Source: an uncultured Collinsella sp.
Lineage (GTDB): Bacteria > Actinomycetota > Coriobacteriia > Coriobacteriales > Coriobacteriaceae
Assembly: GCA_958433005.1 (NCBI GenBank)
Contig: CAUAWV010000014.1
Location: forward strand, 1 to 48,838
Reading direction: 5' to 3'
Length of the DNA: 48,838 nt
Shown here: piece after piece, positions 40,645-48,838 of the stretch
How positions within the stretch are numbered: the stretch's first letter is position 1
How the letters are laid out: the number at the start of each line of letters is the position of its first letter
Notes under the pieces: model-generated
What the model was told of the DNA's origin: nothing
What the model saw: the letters and a program-made list of their open reading frames with translations, nothing else
Database searches by the model: none
Program-made: the position numbers and the translations under genes

Positions 40645-41475
40645 TCAGTACTGCCACATGTGGTTGACGGGGCCAGAGCCTTTGCCCATGTCAAAGCCGG
40701 CGGCGAGAGCGCCCGTTAGGTAGGCCTTGCCGGCGTTGACGGCATCGGCAAGATCCATGCCCTGGGCCAGCGCGCAGGCGATGGCGGACGAAAGCGTGCA
40801 GCCGGTGCCGTGTGTGTTGTCGGTCTCGATGCGCTTGTGGCGGAACCACGTGGTGAGCGGATCGCCCAGATGGTTGCCCTCGTCATCGAGTGGCGCGGGT
40901 TCGGCCAATACATCGTTGGCCTCGTTGACAAGATGCCCACCCTTAACGAGGGATGCGCAACCAAAGCGGCGGGTGAGGAGCATGGCAGCATTTTGCTGTG
41001 TGCGCTCGGAGTCGACCTCGTAGTCAAGCAGGGCCATGGCCTCGGGAATATTGGGCGTGATGACGGTTGCTAGTGGGAACAGGCGGCGGGTGAGCGCCTC
41101 GGCGGCATCTTCGGCAATCAGCCGTGCGCCCGAGGTGGCTACCATGACGGGGTCGACGACCACGTTTGTCGCGTTCCAAGCGCTTAGGCGGTCGGCGATA
41201 ACCTCGATAATCTCGGCAGAGGAAACCATGCCGATCTTGACGGCGCTGGGGCGGATATCGTCAAATACGGCGTCGATCTGCGCAGCGACGATATCAGGGG
41301 AGATATTCTGCACGGCGGTGACACCGAGCGTGTTTTGTGCGGTGATGGCGGTGATGGCCGTCTCGGCATACAGGCGGTGCGCCGTGATGGTCTTGATGTC
41401 GGCCTGAATGCCGGCGCCACCGCTGGAATCGGATCCTGCGATGGATAGAACGGCAGGTACCTTGCTGCGATCCAT
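40645..41475 (-). CDS. thiD: Hydroxymethylpyrimidine/phosphomethylpyrimidine kinase
   Basis: 276 residues. Ribokinase-fold signatures: VLSIAGSDSSGGAGIQADIKT at the N-terminus, VVDPVMVATSGARL, VITPNIPEA, LVKGGHL and the C-terminal DNTHGTGCTLSSAIA (anion hole and catalytic Asp is in DTHGTGC-like context, here NTHGTGC). It phosphorylates HMP-P to HMP-PP in thiamine synthesis, consuming the thiC product. GGGAG precedes ATG. The prophage occupies its 3' end without changing the protein. Confidence 0.93.
   Translation of the reverse strand: MDRSKVPAVLSIAGSDSSGGAGIQADIKTITAHRLYAETAITAITAQNTLGVTAVQNISPDIVAAQIDAVFDDIRPSAVKIGMVSSAEIIEVIADRLSAWNATNVVVDPVMVATSGARLIAEDAAEALTRRLFPLATVITPNIPEAMALLDYEVDSERTQQNAAMLLTRRFGCASLVKGGHLVNEANDVLAEPAPLDDEGNHLGDPLTTWFRHKRIETDNTHGTGCTLSSAIACALAQGMDLADAVNAGKAYLTGALAAGFDMGKGSGPVNHMWQY
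40647..40658. other. attR core of the prophage
   Basis: Exact copy of the 12-bp attL core. Its first base is part of the thiD stop codon (minus strand TGA). Reconstructed attB would read CAG TAC TAA, so thiD ends with the same last residues with or without the prophage. Confidence 0.82.
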
Positions 41476-41523
41476 GTTTGCTCCCTTGTTCGGTCGGAAT
41501 CAAATGGGTCTTTAAGCCAGCAT

Positions 41524-41562
41524 TATAAAGATGCCCGGGCCGACTCTATGTCGAACCCGGGC
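41524..41562 (-). terminator. Terminator after thiC
   Basis: Stem GCCCGGG/CCCGGGC extended by CGAC/GTCG (41533-41562), followed on the minus strand by ATCTTTATAAT. Confidence 0.6.
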
Positions 41563-41653
41563 GGGCGATGCAATCTTTACGCAAATGCAAGCAAATGTTC
41601 ACACGTCAACAATTGACGAACACCATGTTACCGATTGCGGCTCCGGTGACGAG

Positions 41654-42988
41654 TTAGTCCTCCATGCCGAGATCGATCGTCGTACCCTCGAACACCTTGT
41701 TGACGGTGCGGACGGCGCACATCTTGCCACACATGGTGCAGGTGCCCTCGGTGGCGGCGGGGGACTCCTCGTAGCGCTTCTTACCGGTGACCGGGTCGAG
41801 AGCACACTCCCACATGGCATCCCAGTCGAGCTTGCGGCGTGCCTGGCCCATCTTGTCGTCCATGTCGCGGGCGTGCGGCACCTTTTTGGCGATATCGGCG
41901 GCGTGTGCGGCGATCTTGGTGGCCATGAGGCCGTCGAGCACATCCTGGGCGTTAGGCAGGCATAGGTGCTCGGCCGGTGTCACGTAGCACAGGAAGTCGG
42001 CACCGGAGCTGGCGGAGATAGCGCCGCCGATGGCAGCGGTGATGTGGTCGTAGCCCACGCCGATATCGGTCACCAGCGGCCCGAGCACATAGAACGGGGC
42101 GTTGTGGCACAGGCGCTTCTGTAGCTTCATGTTGGCGGCGATCTCGTCGAGCGCCATGTGACCCGGGCCCTCGACCATGACCTGGACGCCGGCAGCCCAA
42201 GCGCGCTTGCACAGCTTGCCCAGCTCGATCATCTCGGCAGTCTCGGTGGCGTCGTTGGAGTCGTAGAGGCAGCCCGGGCGGCAGGAGTCGCCGAGCGAAA
42301 TCGTCACGTCGTACTCGTGGCAGATCTCGAGCAGCTCGTCAAAGTACTCGTAGAAGGGGTTTTCGTTGCCGGTGACCTCCATCCAGCCAAACAGCAGCGA
42401 GCCGCCGCGGCTCACGATGTTCATGAGGCGGCCGGTCTCCTTAAAGGTCTTGGTGACCGACTTGTTGATGCCGCAGTGGATGGTCATAAAGTCCACGCCG
42501 TCCTCGGCGTGCGCGCGCACGACCTCGAACAGGTCATCCTTGGTAAGCTTGACCAGCGGCTTTTCCATGTAGCCGATGGCGTCGTACATGGGGACGGTGC
42601 CCACCATGAGCGGCGTCTCGTCGATGAGCTGCTGGCGGAACTGGCGCGTCTTGCCCGAGTTGGAAAGGTCCATGATGGCGTCGGCGCCAAAGTCCTCGGC
42701 GATCTTGACCTTCTTCCATTCCTCGGCGGCATCGGCTTTATCGCCCGAGATGCCCAGGTTGACGTTGACCTTAGTAGACAGGCCCTCGCCGACACCAAAG
42801 GCGCGCATGCCCTTTTTGATGTGCACGATGTTGGCGGGAATGGCGATGCGGCCGTCGGCCACGCGCTCGCGGATGTACTCGGGCTCGCGATGTTCGCGCT
42901 CGGCGACCTCTTTCATCTGCGGCGTGATCTGCCCGGCGCGGGCGAAGTCGATTTGCGTGACGAGCTTGGGCCCGGTCTGTGTGCTCAT
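41654..42988 (-). CDS. thiC: Phosphomethylpyrimidine synthase ThiC
   Basis: 444 residues from ATG at 42988 (GGGAGCC upstream; an upstream in-frame ATG would lie within the riboswitch). Radical-SAM-type enzyme converting AIR to HMP-P. Motifs: IHCGINKS, SLGDSCRPGC, MVEGPGHMALDEI, NAPFYVLGPLVTDIGVGYDHI, and C-terminal cluster CTMCGKMC (CxxCx3C), the short ThiC form. Controlled by the TPP riboswitch in its leader. Confidence 0.96.
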   Translation of the reverse strand: MSTQTGPKLVTQIDFARAGQITPQMKEVAEREHREPEYIRERVADGRIAIPANIVHIKKGMRAFGVGEGLSTKVNVNLGISGDKADAAEEWKKVKIAEDFGADAIMDLSNSGKTRQFRQQLIDETPLMVGTVPMYDAIGYMEKPLVKLTKDDLFEVVRAHAEDGVDFMTIHCGINKSVTKTFKETGRLMNIVSRGGSLLFGWMEVTGNENPFYEYFDELLEICHEYDVTISLGDSCRPGCLYDSNDATETAEMIELGKLCKRAWAAGVQVMVEGPGHMALDEIAANMKLQKRLCHNAPFYVLGPLVTDIGVGYDHITAAIGGAISASSGADFLCYVTPAEHLCLPNAQDVLDGLMATKIAAHAADIAKKVPHARDMDDKMGQARRKLDWDAMWECALDPVTGKKRYEESPAATEGTCTMCGKMCAVRTVNKVFEGTTIDLGMED

Positions 42989-42995
42989 TGGCACG

Positions 42996-43087
42996 GCTCC
43001 CTTCGTTGGCATTACCCATATCAGGTTTGCGGGTCAGGGCGGGCGCGCCCAGTCTCAGCCTGCCGTCTTGTCCTGCAAGCTCCCCGT
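42996..43087 (-). promoter_or_regulatory. TPP riboswitch (THI element) of thiC
   Basis: On the minus strand the order is GGGGAGC, CTGAGA, ACCTGAT, GGGTAATGCCA, CGAAGGGA, the conserved THI-box order. The ribosome site lies in its 3' end, so translational control is likely. A -10-like TATACT lies at 43104-43109 (minus strand). Confidence 0.93.
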
Positions 43088-43159
43088 TTATGTGGTGGGC
43101 TCAAGTATAGCTCGAATGGGTACGATTGACGCGATGAGCATGCCCGCGGGGAGGCGAAG

Positions 43160-43675
43160 ATGGAAGACAAGCATTTATATCGAGAGACGCAGTGGGATGT
43201 ATCGGCCGAGGAGAGCCATGCCCATCATGGGCTGGTCGCAATTGGCTTTGCGGTTCTTGCCGTGATGCTAATTGCCTGCTGCATCTGGACGTTTGGCGGG
43301 CGTGGGGGAGCTACCTGGACGTTTGAGGCCGACGATAGCCTGCCGATCATGACGGTGAAAGTTGCCGGCGGCAATACCGTTGCCGCTCCGGGCGACTATT
43401 GGTATCCGCGCGACGAGTTTGTGCAACTGCAGCTGAGCGGCGGGTCTATTCCGGGCGAACAAATCGAACGCGTGACGTTTGATGCGACGATCAAAACGCT
43501 GACGGTAAAGCTCAAAGATCAAGGCGACGTCCCCACGACCATGGATATCGCCCTGACGGAGTGGCGTCTGGAGCCTCCGTCGGGTGTTGCGGTGTCCGAG
43601 GTAGAGCACGTAAAGATTACGTACCAAGATGGCTCGACGAGCGAGATTGCCAAAGCCGACGGCTTGGCGGAGTAA
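43160..43675 (+). CDS. Membrane-anchored protein of unknown function
   Basis: 171 residues. One transmembrane helix (about 24-45, LVAIGFAVLAVMLIACCIWTF) after a His-rich cytoplasmic tail, then a beta-rich external domain (50-171) with no recognised family. Faces yaaA convergently, 23 bp apart. GGGAGGCG upstream. Confidence 0.65.
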   Translation: MEDKHLYRETQWDVSAEESHAHHGLVAIGFAVLAVMLIACCIWTFGGRGGATWTFEADDSLPIMTVKVAGGNTVAAPGDYWYPRDEFVQLQLSGGSIPGEQIERVTFDATIKTLTVKLKDQGDVPTTMDIALTEWRLEPPSGVAVSEVEHVKITYQDGSTSEIAKADGLAE

Positions 43676-43698
43676 CGGGGGGGTTGGAAACGGCGGGC

Positions 43699-44508
43699 CT
43701 ATTGTGCCTGCGCGTTCATGAAAACCAGAGTGTTTTCGTCTGAAAGCTCGGGGATGTGACGATAGCCGATGTTGAATGCGGTAAGCCCGCTTGCATCCTC
43801 GAGCTTGCTTTCAGCCATCCACCGCACCATGGAGCCGCGCGCCTTTTTGCTGGCGGTCGACCGTTGGATGGGCTTCCCGTTGCGGATACCCTCGCCAAAG
43901 AGGCATGTGACGGCCGTAGCGTCGCCCGCGAGATGGGGCAGAGCGGCTTTGGCATACTCTACGCTGGCGAGGTTGACGATCGTAGTGTTTGAGCCCGCCG
44001 GGGCGATAGCCCGCGCGAGCTTGTCGCTCCAAAACGCGTAGAGATCTCGGGCATCGTCAACGGCGAGCTTCGCGCCCATCTCCAGCCGATACGGTTCAAC
44101 GGCATGAAAGGGGCGTACGCACCCGTAGAGGCCGGAGAGAATCCACAGATGGTCTTGCAGCCATGCGAGCTGCGCGGAATCCATCACCTCTGGTGCCATG
44201 CTCTGGTACTGAATGCCGTGATAGGACATGATGGCAGGGGAGATGCGGCACGCGATACCGGAATCGGCAAGATCGTCGTTTCCCAAGATGGGCTCGAACT
44301 CATGCAAAATGTCGAGACAAGGGGCCAGCAGCTTGTCGCTGACGTTCCATAGAGCTTGTAGGCCGCTGTCGCCTTCGGTTCGTTCGATGTCCAAGAGCGC
44401 ATGGTGCAGCTGGGCGGTCTCGCGCGCAAAGGGCGGAATCCCCTGAACTTCAAAAGCATCTTGTGCCGCGCGCATTTGCTTGGCGGGTGAAACGATGACC
44501 TGGAGCAT
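43699..44508 (-). CDS. yaaA: YaaA family peroxide stress protein
   Basis: 269 residues from ATG at 44508, preceded by AGGAGAG. N-terminal VIVSPAKQMR, central SGLYGCVRPFHAVEPYRLEMG, and later NLASVEYAKA. YaaA (DUF328) lowers intracellular iron and guards against peroxide in E. coli. Further N-terminal sequence in frame is not supported. Confidence 0.9.
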   Translation of the reverse strand: MLQVIVSPAKQMRAAQDAFEVQGIPPFARETAQLHHALLDIERTEGDSGLQALWNVSDKLLAPCLDILHEFEPILGNDDLADSGIACRISPAIMSYHGIQYQSMAPEVMDSAQLAWLQDHLWILSGLYGCVRPFHAVEPYRLEMGAKLAVDDARDLYAFWSDKLARAIAPAGSNTTIVNLASVEYAKAALPHLAGDATAVTCLFGEGIRNGKPIQRSTASKKARGSMVRWMAESKLEDASGLTAFNIGYRHIPELSDENTLVFMNAQAQ

Positions 44509-44532
44509 GAACTCTCCTCTGCCAAAAAAGAA

Positions 44533-44597
44533 GTTGCGGTGGAATACAGTCTGTTTTGGCCGTTTATGGGCCAGTTTAGTCCGTATTTCACCGCAAC
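44533..44597 (-). terminator. 65-nt long-stem terminator after the M18 peptidase
   Basis: Arms 44533-44547 and 44583-44597 match at 14 of 15 positions, with a nested TGGCC/GGCCA stem in the 35-nt loop. On the minus strand it is followed by TTCTTTTTTGG. Same overall length as the hairpin at 3946-4010. Confidence 0.72.
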
Positions 44598-44611
44598 TGA
44601 TGAAGGGTTGG

Positions 44612-46009
44612 TTAGGCGCGCTCGATGAAGGCCTTGTAGCCGCGATAGGCCTCGTAGATATCGGCCTTGTTGGCGACCTCCCACAGGGCGTGCATGGACA
44701 GGACGGCAACGCCGGAGTCGATGACGTTCATGCCGTACTCGGCCATGATGTAGGCGATGGTGCCACCGCCACCCGCGTTGACGCGGCCGAGCTCGCAGGT
44801 CTGGAAGTCCACGCCTGCCTCGTCCATGATGTCGCGGATGAGGGCCACGTACTCGGCGTCGGCGTCGTTGGAGCCGCCCTTGCCGCGGCTGCCCGTGTAC
44901 TTGTTAAAGCACAGGCCGCGACCCATAAAGGCAGCGTTCTTGGTCTCGAACTTGCCGGCGTAGCCCGGGTCGAAGCCGGCGGACACGTCGGAGGAGAGCA
45001 TGCGGCTGCGGGCGAGTGCACGGCGCAGGGCCAGCGGGCTGTCCTCGCCGGCGAGCGTCATGATTTCGGCGACGGTGTTCTCGAAGAAGCGACTCGTCAT
45101 GCCGGTGGCGCCCACGGAACCAATCTCCTCCTTATCGACGATGAGCGTGATGCTCGTGCGCTCGACATTGGCAACATTGATCTGGGCGAGCATGGAGGGG
45201 TAGGCGCAGACGCGGTCGTCGTGGCCGTAGCCCAAGATCATGGAGCGGTCGAGGCCCATGTCGCGGGCGGGGCCGGCGGGCACAACCTCGATCTCGGCGG
45301 AGAGGAAGTCCTCCTCCTCGACGTCGTACTGCTCCTTGAGGATGTCCAGGAACATCTGCTTGACGGGCTCCTTGGGGGCGTCCTTGTCGTCCTCGTCAAA
45401 CTTGACAGGGCGGCCGCCCACGATCACGTCGAGGATCTCGGCGTCGACGGCATCCTTGGCGGGCTTGGACATCTGCTCGCTCGAGAGGTGGATCAGCAGG
45501 TCGGAGATGGTAAAGACCGGGTCGTCTGCCTTGTCGCCGATGTTGATGTCGACGGTGGTGCCGTCCTTTTTGCAGATAACGCCCACAAGCGCGAGCGGGG
45601 AGGCCACCCAGTGGTAGCTCTTGACGCCGCCGTAGTAGTGCGTGTCGAGGTAGGCCATGTCGCCGGCTTCGAAGGCAGGGTTCTGCTTAAGGTCCAGGCG
45701 CGGCGAGTCAATGTGGGCGCCCAGGATGTTAAAGCCCTGCTCAAGCGGGGCGGTGCCCAGGTTGACAAGCATAAGGTCCTTGCCGTGGTTGGCGGCGTAC
45801 ACCTTGTCGCCTGCCTTGAGCTCGCGGCCCTCGGCGATCACGGTCTCCAGGTCGACGTAGCCCGCCTCCTCGGCCATCTTGATGCCGGTCTTCACGCACA
45901 GGCGCTCGGTCTTGTTCTCACTCAAAAACTGCTTATAGCCGCGGCAAAGCTCCTCGAGCTCCTCGATCTGCTGTGGCGTGTACTTTTTCCATGCGCAGGG
46001 ACGCTCCAT
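44612..46009 (-). CDS. M18 family aminopeptidase
   Basis: 465 residues from ATG at 46009 (AAAGGAGCC upstream). Zinc-site motifs of M18: GAHIDSPR, DKEEIGSVGATG, SSDVSAGFDP and SMHALWEV. A dodecameric cytosolic aminopeptidase that removes N-terminal residues from peptides, with a preference for acidic or other residues in relatives. Confidence 0.93.
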   Translation of the reverse strand: MERPCAWKKYTPQQIEELEELCRGYKQFLSENKTERLCVKTGIKMAEEAGYVDLETVIAEGRELKAGDKVYAANHGKDLMLVNLGTAPLEQGFNILGAHIDSPRLDLKQNPAFEAGDMAYLDTHYYGGVKSYHWVASPLALVGVICKKDGTTVDINIGDKADDPVFTISDLLIHLSSEQMSKPAKDAVDAEILDVIVGGRPVKFDEDDKDAPKEPVKQMFLDILKEQYDVEEEDFLSAEIEVVPAGPARDMGLDRSMILGYGHDDRVCAYPSMLAQINVANVERTSITLIVDKEEIGSVGATGMTSRFFENTVAEIMTLAGEDSPLALRRALARSRMLSSDVSAGFDPGYAGKFETKNAAFMGRGLCFNKYTGSRGKGGSNDADAEYVALIRDIMDEAGVDFQTCELGRVNAGGGGTIAYIMAEYGMNVIDSGVAVLSMHALWEVANKADIYEAYRGYKAFIERA

Positions 46010-46175
46010 GACGCAGGCTCCTTTCGGATCGATCGTGCTGGTTGATGTACCGTGAGCCATCGTATCACGCACGGGCGCGCGGTGGCGGGGGAGCTTGATG
46101 TGCGGTGGCCGCGGGGCGGGGAGCGTGTAAACTGGTGTGAGCAAACCGTGCCCAGCCCAAAGCGAGGTATTCAAT

Positions 46176-48838
46176 ATGTCTGATAAGCGCCGCACCTTCG
46201 CCGTCATCGACGGCAACTCGCTCATGCACCGCGCCTTCCACGCCGTGCCGCCGACCATGAACGCGCCGGACGGTCGCCCCACCAACGCGATCTTTGGCTT
46301 TTTGAACATGTTTCTCAAGATGATTGACGCCTTTAACCCCGACGGTGTGGTCGTGGCGTTTGATAAAGGCAAGCCGCGCGTGCGCATGGAGATGCTGCCG
46401 CAGTACAAGGCGCAGCGCCCGCCCATGGATCCCGACCTGCACGCGCAGTTTCCCATGGTCAAGGAGCTGCTCGCCGCGCTCAACGTGCCCATTTTGCAGT
46501 CCGAGGGCTGGGAAGGCGATGACATCCTGGGCACTATGGCGCGCTTGGGCGAGCAGGCCGGTTGCGACATGTTGCTGGTGACCGGCGACCGCGACATGTA
46601 TCAGCTCGTGACCGAGCACGTCAACGTGGTCTCGACTCGCAAGGGCCTGTCCGACGTGGCGATCATGACGCCCGAGAGCGTGGACGACCTGTATCACGGC
46701 ATCACGCCGGCGCTCGTGCCCGATTTTTACGGTCTGAAGGGCGATACGTCGGACAACATTCCCGGCGTACCGGGCATCGGCCCCAAAAAGGCGAGCGCGC
46801 TCATCGCGCAGTACGGCAGCCTTGACGAGGTCATCGCGCATGCTGACGAGGTCAAGGGCAAGATGGGCGAGAACCTGCGTGCGCACATCGACGATGCGCT
46901 GCTGAGCCGCAAGGTCGCAACCATTCGCACCGATGCGCCCGTCGAGCTCGACTTTGACGCGACGTCCTTCCCGGCGTTTTCTGCCGACGAGGTGTCTGCG
47001 GCGCTGGGCACGCTCGGCATTACGGCCATGCAGAACCGTTTTCTCTCGCTGATTGGTGGCGAGGGCGGGGCTGTGGCCGCTGCCAGCGCGTTTGAGATGC
47101 CCACGGTTGCGCGCGTCGCCGCCGGCGATGCCGAGGCACTTGCTGCCGCGGCCGCCGAGGTTGTCCGCGCGATTGATGCGGGTGAGTGGATTGCCGCCGT
47201 GGTGGACGATGACAAGGAAGAGGGCGCGCTCTTTGGACTGACGCGCACACTGTGGTTGGCGACGTCCAAGGGCCTGTTCACGCTCGAGGAGGGCGACAAC
47301 GGTGTGGCGGCTGAGGTTGAGGGCTTCAACTTCGTCCACGGCGTGATTGCTGGAGTGCTCGCGCGTCTGTTTATGGAGGGTCGCGTGGCGAGCCCGGATA
47401 TGAAGGTGCTGTTGCACGAGCTTTCGCCCATTGATTCTTCTGAGCCCGAGCTCATGGATCCGCTCGCTGCCGATTCCACGCGTATCTTCGATACCGTAGT
47501 CGCTGCCTATCTGCTGGATTCCGATCGCTCCGAGTTCGATGAGGCATATCTTGCCGATACGTATCTGCAGATGGCGCTGCCTGCGGCGCGCGGCGCAGAG
47601 GGTGCTGGAGAGGACGCTCCGGCGCCTGCCGCCCGTACTGCGGCCCTGACGCTGGCGCTCGTGGCGCCGTTGCGCGAGTGCATGGTCCGCGAGAATGCCG
47701 CCAACGTGTTCGATGGCATCGAGATGCCGCTCGTTCCGGTGCTTGCCAAGATGGAGCGCGCGGGCATGCTCGTGGATCCCGACCGCCTGCACAGTCTGTC
47801 CGAGGGACTTGCTACCCAGATCACTGAGGTCGAGCGCAGCATTCGTGACCTGGCGGGTGACGAGACCTTTAACATCGGCAGCCCCATGCAGCTCTCGCAC
47901 GTGCTGTTTGATGTTATGGGGCTTCCGACCAAGGGCCTCAAAAAGACCAAGCGCGGCTATTATTCGACCAACGCCAAGGTGCTGAGCGACCTTGCCCGCG
48001 ACCACGAGATCGTGCGCCTGATTTTGGACTGGCGTGAGAAGTCCAAGATTAAGTCGACCTATCTGGACACGCTAGGTCCGCTGCGCCGTGGTGATGGGCG
48101 TGTGCACACCACGTACAACCAGACCATCACCGCGACGGGACGTCTGTCTTCGAGCGACCCCAATCTGCAAAACATTCCGACGCGCTCGGAGCTGGGACGT
48201 ACCGTCAAGACGGCGTTCTCGGCAGGCGAGGGCAGCGTCTTTTTGGCGGTGGACTACTCACAGATCGAGCTGCGCCTGCTCGCGCATCTTTCGGGCGACG
48301 AGCATCTGGTGCGCGCCTTTAACGAGGGCGAGGACTTCCATGCCGAGACGGCCGCGCGCGTATTTGGCGTGCCGGTGTCCGAGGTGACGCCCGACCTGCG
48401 CAGCCGCGCCAAGGCCGTGAACTTCGGCATCGTGTATGGTCAGCAGGCTTACGGTCTGTCGCAGTCGCTGCATATCTCGATGGCCGAGGCGCGCGACATG
48501 ATTGACCGCTACTACGAGGCATACCCGGGCGTGCGCACGTTCCTCGACAACGTGGTGGCGCGTGCCAAGCAGACGGGTTACGCCGAGACCATGTACGGCC
48601 GTCGTCGCCATATTCCCGAGCTCAAGGCCAAAAACCCGCAACTCCGCGGCTTTGGCGAGCGCACGGCCATGAACCATCCCATGCAGGGCACCGCGGCCGA
48701 CATCATCAAGATTGCGATGGCCCGCGTAAGCCGCCGCCTGGAAGAAGAAGGCTTTGCCGCCCATATGATTCTGCAGGTACACGACGAACTGGACTTTGAG
48801 TGCCCCGGCAACGAAGTCGAGCGTCTCACCGCCATGGT
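46176..48838 (+). CDS. polA: DNA polymerase I (3' end beyond the window)
   Basis: The first 887 codons from ATG 46176; only the C-terminal end is missing. 5'-3' exonuclease (1-290): VIDGNSLMHRAF, EGWEGDDILGT, TGDRDMYQL, GDTSDNIPGVPGIG. The middle region (about 310-560) lacks the DEDD residues of a proofreading exonuclease. Polymerase (about 560 on): DYSQIELRLLAH (motif A), RAKAVNFGIVYG (motif B) and QVHDEL (motif C). It matures Okazaki fragments and fills repair gaps. Confidence 0.95.
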   Translation, partial: MSDKRRTFAVIDGNSLMHRAFHAVPPTMNAPDGRPTNAIFGFLNMFLKMIDAFNPDGVVVAFDKGKPRVRMEMLPQYKAQRPPMDPDLHAQFPMVKELLAALNVPILQSEGWEGDDILGTMARLGEQAGCDMLLVTGDRDMYQLVTEHVNVVSTRKGLSDVAIMTPESVDDLYHGITPALVPDFYGLKGDTSDNIPGVPGIGPKKASALIAQYGSLDEVIAHADEVKGKMGENLRAHIDDALLSRKVATIRTDAPVELDFDATSFPAFSADEVSAALGTLGITAMQNRFLSLIGGEGGAVAAASAFEMPTVARVAAGDAEALAAAAAEVVRAIDAGEWIAAVVDDDKEEGALFGLTRTLWLATSKGLFTLEEGDNGVAAEVEGFNFVHGVIAGVLARLFMEGRVASPDMKVLLHELSPIDSSEPELMDPLAADSTRIFDTVVAAYLLDSDRSEFDEAYLADTYLQMALPAARGAEGAGEDAPAPAARTAALTLALVAPLRECMVRENAANVFDGIEMPLVPVLAKMERAGMLVDPDRLHSLSEGLATQITEVERSIRDLAGDETFNIGSPMQLSHVLFDVMGLPTKGLKKTKRGYYSTNAKVLSDLARDHEIVRLILDWREKSKIKSTYLDTLGPLRRGDGRVHTTYNQTITATGRLSSSDPNLQNIPTRSELGRTVKTAFSAGEGSVFLAVDYSQIELRLLAHLSGDEHLVRAFNEGEDFHAETAARVFGVPVSEVTPDLRSRAKAVNFGIVYGQQAYGLSQSLHISMAEARDMIDRYYEAYPGVRTFLDNVVARAKQTGYAETMYGRRRHIPELKAKNPQLRGFGERTAMNHPMQGTAADIIKIAMARVSRRLEEEGFAAHMILQVHDELDFECPGNEVERLTAM

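Noticed and set aside
1..48838. tRNA, rRNA, CRISPR arrays and insertion sequences
   Set aside because: None could be recognised by eye; the prophage target is a protein gene and no transposase-like sequence was found.

Overview
The window is a high-GC chromosomal segment of a Coriobacteriia-type gut actinobacterium, most like Collinsella (inferred from gene content, GC and the thiC/thiD, yaaA, M18 peptidase and polA neighbourhood; no marker RNA gene is present). It is interrupted by one apparently complete temperate siphophage-type prophage of about 36.6 kb.

Left chromosome (1-4056): an unassigned gene, a Bax-inhibitor-1 family membrane protein, a PARG-like macrodomain protein, a GDSL/SGNH hydrolase and a pentapeptide-repeat protein, most followed by clear intrinsic terminators. 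Right chromosome (40659-48838): thiD, thiC under a TPP riboswitch, a membrane-anchored protein, yaaA, an M18 aminopeptidase and the first 2.66 kb of polA, cut by the window edge.

Prophage (4057-40658): the ends are marked by a 12-bp direct repeat, agtactgccaca. The right copy overlaps the stop codon of thiD, so the phage sits in the 3' end of thiD and leaves the protein unchanged. From left to right: tyrosine integrase; a non-coding stretch full of hairpins; a DUF4041/GIY-YIG protein; an S24-type repressor facing a small Cro-like gene; early genes with RusA, a Bet/RecT annealing protein, DUF1351, an mIHF-like protein, SSB and a DUF6291-type replication protein with four 22-bp-phased palindromic iterons inside its gene; a run of small accessory genes; a 30-bp inverted repeat; terminase; portal; a host-recognition cassette; MuF with a C-terminal JAB-like toxin-type domain and a probable immunity gene; scaffold, capsid, connectors and tail tube; frameshifted tail chaperones; tape measure and tail tip; then holin, amidase and a bidirectional terminator.

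The main discovery is a diversity-generating retroelement (DGR) at about 21.8-24.8 kb. The 3' end of a 541-residue C-type-lectin-like protein gene (VR, 23323-23435) is a near-copy of a downstream template repeat (TR, 23536-23648). All 10 mismatches over 113 bp fall at TR adenines. A reverse transcriptase gene with a YADD motif follows. The cassette carries no recognisable avd gene, its RT departs from the usual DGR motif 4, and it lies between the portal and MuF genes rather than in the tail-tip operon, closed off by a strong terminator. It would diversify the phage receptor-binding protein at nine codons.
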